DNA from: Heyndrickxia oleronia
Lineage (GTDB): Bacteria; Bacillota; Bacilli; Bacillales; Bacillaceae_C
DNA length: 64,000 nt
Assembly (NCBI RefSeq): GCF_017809215.1
Contig: NZ_CP065424.1
Coordinates: 568,001 to 632,000, forward strand
Reading direction: 5' to 3'
Shown one piece after another: positions 58,346-64,000 of the stretch. Every line of letters starts with the position of its first letter. Within the stretch, counting starts at the first letter, position 1. Under the pieces are notes generated by a model. The model saw nothing but the letters and a program-made list of their open reading frames with translations. It did not search any database and was not told where the DNA came from. The position numbers were made by a program, and so were the translations under genes.

Positions 58346-59464
58346 ATGAAAAAAATTTCAATGATTCTACTTCTGAGTCTTATTTGTACATTGGGCTTCT
58401 TTAGTGGAAAAGCTGAAGCGAGCTCAACAGGGCCAGCTTCCATCGTCATAAATGATGAATTGATAAAATTTAAAGATGTTAAACCATTTATGTCAAATAA
58501 CGTAACCTACGTCCCCATTCGTCTCTTTTCTCAAGCATTAGGAGTAGATGTAAACTGGGATCAGCAAAAGCAGATAGCTATTTTGACGAAAGCATCAAGA
58601 AAACTATCCCTTGATCTGAAGCAAAATATGATCATGACGGAATCTGGTGGAAAGCAGAAGGTATCACTCCATCTTGTAAATAATCAAATGGTTGCACCAT
58701 ACCGATTTATTGGTGAATATTTTGGTTACCAAGTCGAATATGTACAAAAAGGATCTTTTGCTAGAATTACAGATAAAAACGCAAAATTATCAAATGAACA
58801 AATCTATGAAAAATATAAAAAAGAATTAACAAAGACAATAGTAAAACCAGGGAAGGTCGCCTACCTCACCTTTGATGATGGCCCAAACGCACATACCGAG
58901 AGAATCCTGAATATTTTAAAAAAATATGATGCCAAGGCAACCTTTTTCATGCTGAATGACAATATGGCCTCGCACCAAACCGTTGTCAAAGAAATGGTTA
59001 GCGAAGGACATGGAGTTGGCTGTCACGGGGTGACCCATGATCAACAAAAATTTTACCGTTCCCCAGCCTCAGCAGTTGGTGAAATGAATACATGTTTAAG
59101 TACATTAGCAAAAATTACAGGACAACACTCTACTGTTATTCGAGTTCCATATGGCAGCAAACCATATATGACCACAAACTACCGCAAGGCGATGGATGCA
59201 AAAGGCTACCAAATGTGGGATTGGAATGTCGATAGCCTAGATTGGAAACTATTAAACGGCCCGAAAACAGCCAACTATACAATCAATCAAATTAAAGCCA
59301 TACAAAAGAGTGGAACGTCACCATTAATCCTGTTCCACGACAAAGCGACAACTGCAGACGCTCTACCTGCCGTTCTCAGCTACTTAAAGGAAAACGGATA
59401 TGAGCTATTGCCGATTACCAATGAAATTGAGGCATATAACTTCTGGGATCGGAGGAAGATTTAA
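58346..59464 (+). CDS. Secreted polysaccharide deacetylase with copper-amine-oxidase-type stalk domain
   Basis: This 372-residue protein has a signal peptide (1-26). The copper amine oxidase N-terminal-like domain at about 33-142 (Tyr-Val-Pro-Ile-Arg-Leu-Phe-Ser-Gln-Ala-Leu-Gly and Val-Ala-Pro-Tyr-Arg-Phe-Ile-Gly-Glu-Tyr-Phe-Gly) is a wall-associated stalk. The CE4/NodB domain at about 170-365 has Thr-Phe-Asp177-Asp178-Gly-Pro, metal His227 and His231 in Cys-His-Gly-Val-Thr-His-Asp, Arg-Val-Pro-Tyr-Gly-Ser and Leu-Phe-His-Asp. It probably N-deacetylates peptidoglycan or another glycan. AAGGGGAGAAA precedes ATG 58346. Confidence 0.93.
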   Translation: MKKISMILLLSLICTLGFFSGKAEASSTGPASIVINDELIKFKDVKPFMSNNVTYVPIRLFSQALGVDVNWDQQKQIAILTKASRKLSLDLKQNMIMTESGGKQKVSLHLVNNQMVAPYRFIGEYFGYQVEYVQKGSFARITDKNAKLSNEQIYEKYKKELTKTIVKPGKVAYLTFDDGPNAHTERILNILKKYDAKATFFMLNDNMASHQTVVKEMVSEGHGVGCHGVTHDQQKFYRSPASAVGEMNTCLSTLAKITGQHSTVIRVPYGSKPYMTTNYRKAMDAKGYQMWDWNVDSLDWKLLNGPKTANYTINQIKAIQKSGTSPLILFHDKATTADALPAVLSYLKENGYELLPITNEIEAYNFWDRRKI

Positions 59465-59469
59465 GAGAG

Positions 59470-59616
59470 TCGTAGTAGATGGAGGTTTGAACGTAGATTC
59501 ATTCAAGATAGCGGAAAAATTGAATGTGAAGTAGTAGAATCCAGAGCGGCAACGTAGAATCATTAAAAATTTCCGTAGAAAACCGGGGATATTCCCGTTG
59601 AATAGTTAACGTAAAA
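59470..59616. repeat. Array F: short 21-bp phased CGTAGAA repeats
   Basis: CGTAG(A) motifs start at 59471, 59492, about 59533, 59553, 59574 and, degenerate (CGTTGA, CGTAAA), at 59596 and 59610. Spacings are about 21, 41, 20, 21, 22 and 14 bp. Linkers are degenerate but share ATTCATT and GGAAAA. The array lies directly after the deacetylase stop and before its terminator. Confidence 0.65.
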
Positions 59617-59621
59617 ATACG

Positions 59622-59667
59622 AAATAATAAAAGAGGGGATATGGTTATCCTCTCTTTTATTATTTCA
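59622..59667 (+). terminator. Strong hairpin after array F
   Basis: AAATAATAAAAGAGGGGAT pairs with ATCCTCTCTTTTATTATTT (about 59622-59665), one mismatch. It would end transcription from the deacetylase gene through the array. Confidence 0.8.
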
Positions 59668-59740
59668 TGGATTGATATTTGAATAGTTTGAACAATGATT
59701 TATAATAGAGGTAAATATACAAGAAGAGAGTTGAGTAAGA

Positions 59741-60181
59741 ATGGATACTCAAGTAACAACAAAATTTAAAATAGTGAAGCCTGCTAGTGAAGTTTTCGAG
59801 GCAATCGTGGATCCCGAAAAAATAGGAAACTTCTGGTTCTCCTCCAGTTCGGAAAGATGGGAGCAAGGCAAGAGCATTACTCTAAGATATGATGAATACA
59901 ATGCAGAGGGTAAAATCCATGTAGTAGAAGTTGAGGAAAATAAGAAAATCGTGTTTTCTTGGGGACCGGAAGATCAAGAAACGATTGTTACTATCTTACT
60001 TGTAGAGTTAGATCAGACAAGTACCCGTATAGAAGTAACTGAATCAGGCTTTAATGGGGATGATCCTGAAATCGTAAACACGATGTTAGGGCAAAAGGAA
60101 GGCTGGGTCTTTGCGTTAACCTGCTTAAAGGCGTACTTAGAAAATGGGATTACAACTTTGAGAGGTTCATTAATTCATTAG
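59741..60181 (+). CDS. SRPBCC/AHSA1 domain protein
   Basis: This is a 146-residue START/Bet v1-like small-molecule-binding protein of the AHSA1 type: Ile-Val-Lys-Pro-Ala-Ser-Glu-Val-Phe-Glu-Ala-Ile-Val-Asp-Pro-Glu-Lys-Ile at the start and Lys-Glu-Gly-Trp-Val-Phe-Ala-Leu-Thr-Cys-Leu-Lys at the end. The ligand and role are unknown. The start has only a purine-rich AAGAAGAGAG upstream. Confidence 0.87.
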   Translation: MDTQVTTKFKIVKPASEVFEAIVDPEKIGNFWFSSSSERWEQGKSITLRYDEYNAEGKIHVVEVEENKKIVFSWGPEDQETIVTILLVELDQTSTRIEVTESGFNGDDPEIVNTMLGQKEGWVFALTCLKAYLENGITTLRGSLIH

Positions 60182-60222
60182 TTGCATGGTTAAATCAAAG
60201 CAAATTTGGAAAATAACGTAAC

Positions 60223-60253
60223 TATGGAAAGGGGCTAAGGTTAGCCCTTTTTA
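60223..60253 (+). terminator. Terminator after the SRPBCC gene
   Basis: AAAGGGGCTAA pairs with TTAGCCCTTTTT through an AGG-type loop, ending in T-rich sequence. Confidence 0.85.
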
Positions 60254-60380
60254 TATTTCTGCTAAATCATATCCACTAATCCTTCAAAAAACTCAGTAAA
60301 CAGGTGTACTAAAGCTAACTCCAAAATATTTCACTCCAGTAAAGAAACGATTGTAAATATCGGAATTTTCCATTACTATG

Positions 60381-60402
60381 TAGTTAGTCAGTTGAATAAC
60401 TA
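60381..60402. promoter_or_regulatory. TetR-type operator
   Basis: TAGTTA (60381-60386) and TAACTA (60397-60402) bound an imperfect palindrome with the inner core TTAGTCA-GT-TGAATAA, immediately before the ribosome binding site of the TetR gene. Confidence 0.7.
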
Positions 60403-60418
60403 AAAGGTGGTGAAAAAA

Positions 60419-61009
60419 ATGGCAAAGCCAAATGTCATAAGTAAGCATGAATTAATTCAATATGCAAAGGAGTGTTTGGTTGATAAGGGAATAGAGAAAT
60501 TTACTTTGAGAGCAGTAGCAGAAGAAGCAGGGGTAACACAAGGAACAATCTATTACCATTTTAAAACAAAGGAACAATTGCTATTAGATATGGTAAAGGA
60601 TATCTGCGAAAGTTCTTGGACTGAAATTTCACAGCAAGATCATTCCTATATCATAAGCCAAGCAATTGAATCTGCTAAAAGTCGTTGTTCACATGACTCT
60701 TTTTTTCATAAATTATTTTTTACGCTAGTTACTTCAAGCTTTAATAATGAAAAAATAAGAAGTCAATTAGGCGATGTTATGGTAGCAGAAAATAAGGCTT
60801 TAACGAATAATTTAACCAATCTATGGACCAAGTCACCAATTGAAGGCGTTACCCTTGAGACATGGGGAATTCTTTTAAATGCGGTAGTTGATGGGATAGC
60901 GCTCCAGGCATTAGTTCAAAAGGATTTCCCCGTAGATAAAACATACGAAGAAGTTGAACGGTTGCTGAAAGGGCTTGGGAATTTGCTAAATAGGGAGGGC
61001 AATGAATGA
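60419..61009 (+). CDS. TetR family transcriptional regulator
   Basis: This is a protein of about 196 residues. The N-terminal helix-turn-helix reads Phe-Thr-Leu-Arg-Ala-Val-Ala-Glu-Glu-Ala-Gly-Val-Thr-Gln-Gly-Thr-Ile-Tyr-Tyr-His-Phe-Lys-Thr-Lys, a textbook TetR signature, and the C-terminal helical domain binds an unknown ligand. ATG 60419 lies 8 bp after AAAGGTGG; a GTG at 60407 overlaps that site. Its stop overlaps the start of the DUF5367 gene (ATGA), so it likely represses itself and that gene through the palindrome at 60381-60402. Confidence 0.93.
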   Translation: MAKPNVISKHELIQYAKECLVDKGIEKFTLRAVAEEAGVTQGTIYYHFKTKEQLLLDMVKDICESSWTEISQQDHSYIISQAIESAKSRCSHDSFFHKLFFTLVTSSFNNEKIRSQLGDVMVAENKALTNNLTNLWTKSPIEGVTLETWGILLNAVVDGIALQALVQKDFPVDKTYEEVERLLKGLGNLLNREGNE

Positions 61010-61401
61010 AAGGCTATATCGTTACAGCGGTATGGGGGTTGATTGTATGGCTATTTGCTACACTCTTTTTTGTACTTTTTGGAGATCGTGTACTTGTTAG
61101 TCCTGGAACAAATCATTACTTGATTAATATTGTCTTATTATTACTTTGCACAGGACTTGTACTTTGGGGTGTTACGTATGTGTATCTTTTATTCGATAAA
61201 ACAAAAAAGGCAGCATTAAAATTCGGAGTCATTGGTACGATTATTGGTTTAGCCTTGGACACATTTTCCTTATCCAATCACCAGTTCATTTTTCCAAAGC
61301 TAAGCGATTCACAGATTATTGCTTTTACCGCATGGATGTCTTTTGCCTATGCCTTATATTTATTGATCCCTGTAATGATATACAAAAAAAGATCTTTATA
61401 A
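61006..61401 (+). CDS. DUF5367-like four-span membrane protein
   Basis: This 131-residue protein has four hydrophobic helices (about 5-24, 38-58, 70-88, 100-124). The layout and the Pro-Gly-Thr-Asn-His-Tyr loop fit DUF5367, a family often encoded next to a TetR regulator. A small transporter or stress protein is possible. It is translationally coupled to the TetR gene. Confidence 0.8.
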   Translation: MKGYIVTAVWGLIVWLFATLFFVLFGDRVLVSPGTNHYLINIVLLLLCTGLVLWGVTYVYLLFDKTKKAALKFGVIGTIIGLALDTFSLSNHQFIFPKLSDSQIIAFTAWMSFAYALYLLIPVMIYKKRSL

Positions 61402-61411
61402 GGAAGGGAAT

Positions 61412-61440
61412 GATGGTGATTTTTCAGTCACCATTTTTTT
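61412..61440 (+). terminator. Terminator of the tetR-DUF5367 operon
   Basis: ATGGTGA pairs with TCACCAT (about 61413-61434) and is followed by eight T. Confidence 0.85.
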
Positions 61441-61553
61441 TATTCATAGGAACCATAAGATTTTTTTATATAAAAGTATAAATTATTAGTCATATTCCCT
61501 CTGAAGAAATTCCTTTAAAATGTAAACCAACATATAATCGAAGGGGGATACAT

Positions 61554-62534
61554 ATGAAAGCAATCGTTGTTACAGAATTCGGCAAGCCTGAAGTGATGAA
61601 ATACATGGATATAGATATTCCAACGATCAAACCTACGCAAGTAATCATTCAAGTGGAGAAAACAAGTGTCAATTATGCGGATGTAAAAGCAAGATACGGT
61701 AAAAAAGGTAGTGGGAAACTGCCTTTTGTGCCCGGACTTGATGTAGCTGGAACCATAGTCGAGAAGGGATTAGAGGTGCAACATTTACAGGTTGGACAAC
61801 GAGTCATTGCTTTTCCAGCAAGTGGTTCATATTCAGAATATGCGGTGGGTGAACAGAATCTTACATATGAAATACCCGACACGATTGATTTTGATACAGC
61901 GGCTGCTTGTCCAACGGTATCCTTCCTTTCCTATAAATTACTGGCGGAGATAGCGAGGATAGAAATAGGGGAAACCATCCTTATTCATGCTGCAGCTGGG
62001 GGAGTAGGGACAACTGCGATTCAATTAGCAAAAATTTTAGGTGCTGGGAAAGTGATAGGAACAGTCGGAAATGAAAGCAAAGCATCAATCGCGTTAAAAG
62101 CGGGTGCTGATCAAGTGGTTACCTATCAAAACTTCGAGGAAAAAGTAAATGAGCTTACTGATGGCAAAGGGGTATCGATCGTTTTAGATTCGATCGCAGG
62201 GGAAATTACGGAAAGAAGTTTAACTTGTCTAGCTCCATATGGACGATTCGTTCAATTTGGTCATTCTAGTGGAAAGGCAGGGACCATTAAAACAAGCGAT
62301 CTTCACTCCAGTTGTCGCTCTATCCTTGGCTTTAGCTTAGGCACTACGCGAATGCAGCGACCAGACTCTTTGCAGACTACAGCTAAACAGGTCCTAAAGT
62401 ATATAAATGAAGGGAAGCTAAAGTTCGAAATCGGTCATCGTTTTCCATTGAAAGATGCTCAATTAGCCCATCAATTAATTGAGAGTAGATTAAGTACAGG
62501 GAAGATATTGTTAGATGTAAGAGGTAATGGGTGA
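61554..62534 (+). CDS. NADPH:quinone oxidoreductase (MDR, zinc-free)
   Basis: This 326-residue medium-chain reductase is of the Qor type. The GroES-like domain has Asn-Tyr-Ala-Asp-Val-Lys-Ala-Arg and Pro-Gly-Leu-Asp-Val-Ala-Gly. The NADPH loop is Ala-Ala-Ala-Gly-Gly-Val-Gly-Thr-Thr-Ala, followed by Gly-Ala-Asp. Zinc ligands are absent. It reduces quinones or similar enones. GAAGGGGGATAC precedes ATG 61554. It stands alone between terminators. Confidence 0.92.
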   Translation: MKAIVVTEFGKPEVMKYMDIDIPTIKPTQVIIQVEKTSVNYADVKARYGKKGSGKLPFVPGLDVAGTIVEKGLEVQHLQVGQRVIAFPASGSYSEYAVGEQNLTYEIPDTIDFDTAAACPTVSFLSYKLLAEIARIEIGETILIHAAAGGVGTTAIQLAKILGAGKVIGTVGNESKASIALKAGADQVVTYQNFEEKVNELTDGKGVSIVLDSIAGEITERSLTCLAPYGRFVQFGHSSGKAGTIKTSDLHSSCRSILGFSLGTTRMQRPDSLQTTAKQVLKYINEGKLKFEIGHRFPLKDAQLAHQLIESRLSTGKILLDVRGNG

Positions 62535-62555
62535 ACGTGATTTGCCTCTCAATAA

Positions 62556-62592
62556 AAGCTTGTAGACAGTCGCATGGTCTACAAGCTTTTAA
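62556..62592. terminator. Bidirectional terminator, Qor-like / YjcF-like
   Basis: AAAAGCTTGTAGAC pairs perfectly with GTCTACAAGCTTTT (about 62556-62590). It lies between convergent genes and overlaps the stop of the acetyltransferase gene. Confidence 0.92.
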
Positions 62593-63022
62593 GTGTTTTA
62601 GTCATTAAAATATGAGGAATCCCATCCTCCATAAATTCACTGGATGAGGTTTGATATCCAAGCTTTTTATAAAATCCTTCTGCTTGTGTTTGACCATGCA
62701 ATTTGACTTTAGTCACTTCTTGTTCAACTGCTATTTCCTCTAATGCATAAATGATCATTTTACCAAGTCCAAATTTACGGTATGGCTCTAGTATACAAAT
62801 TCTCTCCAATTTACCTACGCCATCAACCATTCGAATTCTGCCTGTTCCTACGGGTTCCTCGTGGTAATATACTAAAACATGCTCACAGTCTGCATCCAAT
62901 GAATCAAATTCGTCGAATTCATCTGCAAGTGGTACGCCTTGTTCCTTAACAAATACTTCTTCTCTGATAGAAAATGCAATTTTCAACTCAGCATCTCTCG
63001 TCACTCTTTTTGATGTTTTCAT
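62579..63022 (-). CDS. YjcF-like GNAT acetyltransferase
   Basis: This 147-residue GNAT protein is of the ElaA/YjcF kind. The N-terminal Ala-Phe-Ser-Ile-Arg-Glu-Glu-Val-Phe-Val-Lys-Glu-Gln-Gly-Val-Pro is the family signature. The acetyl-CoA segment Tyr-Arg-Lys-Phe-Gly-Leu-Gly-Lys-Met-Ile follows at about 81-90, and Phe-Tyr-Lys-Lys-Leu-Gly-Tyr comes late. The substrate is unknown. AGAAGGGGC is upstream of ATG 63022. Confidence 0.9.
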   Translation of the reverse strand: MKTSKRVTRDAELKIAFSIREEVFVKEQGVPLADEFDEFDSLDADCEHVLVYYHEEPVGTGRIRMVDGVGKLERICILEPYRKFGLGKMIIYALEEIAVEQEVTKVKLHGQTQAEGFYKKLGYQTSSSEFMEDGIPHILMTKTLKSL

Positions 63023-63157
63023 TTATTAGCCCCTTCTAGATTTATACTAGCCTCTATTAAAAGTATATAAGAAAAATAATTTGTTGTAAATGCAACAAAA
63101 TACAAAATTCAAGTATCGAATCATAAAACTACACGCACAATCAACCATCACAACAAA

Positions 63158-63187
63158 AAGCGTGAGAATCTCAGATTCCCACGCTCC
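63158..63187 (-). terminator. Terminator of the FAD oxidoreductase gene
   Basis: AGCGTGAGAATC pairs with GATTCCCACGCT (about 63158-63184), one mismatch, with AAAAA on the plus side giving the minus-strand U-tail. Confidence 0.85.
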
Positions 63188-63193
63188 AATCTC

Positions 63194-64000
63194 TTACTTT
63201 GTTTCCTTTTCAATATATTGATACATTAAGTAAGCTAAATAATACGCTTCTTTCCCTTTTAGCTCACGATCTTCTTTTACATGATCGGTAAAGGTATCAT
63301 TCACGATGCCTTTTTGCACTAATGCTTTCCATGCTTGGTCACCAGTAGCTGGTTCACCGAAATAGGTCATGATCATTTGTGCAGCTTTGTTTCGTGTAAC
63401 CGGTGTATCATCTTCAGCTGCTAAGTCCTTCACAGCCATGATTCCATTGTTATACTTTTGTTCCACGACTGGTGAAATACGTTTTGTATTCGCTAGGAAG
63501 TAGAAGAAGAACTTTTCACTAAATGGTTTGTCAACCGGAAGCTTGTTTTCATAGCCACCTACGACTGCTCCGTAATTGAGGAGCTTTTGCACCGCAGGAT
63601 AGTACCATTCTCCTTGATAGTTGTATTTAATATCAAAATGGTAGAGCTTCGCCCCTTGATCCTCAAGTTGATCGCGTAATGTTTCTATCAGCTTTTTGTC
63701 TTTACTCATATCCCGGAAGGAAATATCATTTTTTATTGCTAGCGATGCGGCAACACCAGCAGCTTGTCCAGCTGACATTCCTGTTGGAACGACGCGGGCA
63801 CTTCCTGCAGCGAGTGATGAATAGCCACTTGCTTTGCTTGCTACGAGTAATCCGTCAATTTCCTGTGGAACTAAAGAACGGAATGGTATCGCATATTGAA
63901 CAGGTGCGGCCATGACATAGCCGTAATCCTGTGGTGATGTTGCTTGGACATCAGAAGGATAGGCGCCAAAGCCAATGCTATCCCATTGATCACGGTTTTC
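63194..64000 (-). CDS. FAD-dependent oxidoreductase, C-terminal part (partial, runs off the window)
   Basis: The frame is open to the last base of the window, so the N-terminus lies beyond it; an ATG at 63913 is internal. The visible 268 codons include the end of the FAD_oxidored domain (Ile-Pro-Phe-Arg-Ser-Leu-Val-Pro and Asp-Gly-Leu-Leu-Val-Ala-Ser-Lys ... Ser-Ala-Arg-Val-Val-Pro-Thr-Gly-Met-Ser-Ala-Gly-Gln-Ala-Ala-Gly). A C-terminal S-layer-homology-like helical region follows, with Trp-Tyr-Tyr-Pro-Ala-Val-Gln-Lys-Leu-Leu and Val-Thr-Arg-Asn-Lys-Ala-Ala-Gln-Met-Ile. This suggests a cell-surface flavoprotein; the substrate is unknown. Confidence 0.85.
   Translation of the reverse strand, partial: ENRDQWDSIGFGAYPSDVQATSPQDYGYVMAAPVQYAIPFRSLVPQEIDGLLVASKASGYSSLAAGSARVVPTGMSAGQAAGVAASLAIKNDISFRDMSKDKKLIETLRDQLEDQGAKLYHFDIKYNYQGEWYYPAVQKLLNYGAVVGGYENKLPVDKPFSEKFFFYFLANTKRISPVVEQKYNNGIMAVKDLAAEDDTPVTRNKAAQMIMTYFGEPATGDQAWKALVQKGIVNDTFTDHVKEDRELKGKEAYYLAYLMYQYIEKETK

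Overview
The window looks like a low-GC Gram-positive chromosome segment from the family Bacillaceae (Bacillus, Neobacillus, Peribacillus or a close relative; the genus cannot be fixed from this alone). The reasons are strong AGGAGG-type ribosome binding sites, many TTG and GTG starts, dense intrinsic terminators, and typical Bacillaceae genes: a bacterial nitric oxide synthase, a nagA-nagB-nagR cluster with a NagR-type operator, HssRS, a PbpC-like penicillin-binding protein, LytR-CpsA-Psr proteins, a LysM/NlpC-P60 wall hydrolase and a BceAB-type transporter.

Layout. 1-7.7 kb: accessory genes (acetyltransferases, DinB-fold, DJ-1/PfpI, VOC fused to a ClpX-type zinc finger, MBL hydrolase, AraC regulator, aminoglycoside adenylyltransferase-like protein) and a MarR/FMN-reductase pair with twin operators. 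7.7-10.4 kb: BceAB-like ABC transporter with a palindrome-covered promoter. 11-17.6 kb: AraC regulator, MDR dehydrogenase, and a phosphotransferase gene split by an IS110-family element; then a nucleotidyltransferase and a pirin. 17.6-25.2 kb: DinB, HAD, 2H phosphoesterase, FUSC transporter, Nudix, CatE-like dioxygenase with nitroreductase, and nos. 25.2-26.3 kb: a broken Nudix gene and a broken PfpI gene. 27.7-36.9 kb: membrane proteins, a LigB-like dioxygenase, HssRS, an alanine symporter and a zinc alcohol dehydrogenase. 37-43.3 kb: lipoprotein, AraC, LCP protein and the nag operon. 44-45.2 kb: an IS256-family element. 45.7-63 kb: HIT/PP2C/DUF2785 operon, then a cell-envelope block (LysM-NlpC/P60, PbpC-like, 5'-nucleotidase-like, LCP, very large subtilase, polysaccharide deacetylase), a TetR-DUF5367 pair, a quinone oxidoreductase, a YjcF-like acetyltransferase and the end of an FAD-dependent oxidoreductase cut by the window edge.

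The most striking feature is not a gene. Six intergenic arrays of short degenerate repeats lie at about 10.5-10.9, 23.7-24.0, 26.85-27.6, 43.3-45.6, 51.4-51.8 and 59.5-59.6 kb. Their sequences mostly differ, but three have an exact 52-bp period, two have a 21-bp period, and the sixth shows 21, 42 and 52 bp spacings. These are about two or five turns of B-DNA. Most units carry a palindrome or imperfect inverted repeat. One array consists of DnaA-box-like 9-mers (three exact TTATCCACA). Another was interrupted by the IS256 element, and removing the element plus one copy of its 8-bp duplication restores the 52-bp phase exactly. Together these suggest an undescribed class of helically phased protein-binding or hairpin arrays.

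Several genes are damaged. Four carry single-base losses in short A or T runs (IS110 transposase, phosphotransferase, PfpI, PP2C-like) and one has an in-frame stop (Nudix). This could be real decay or homopolymer error in the assembly.
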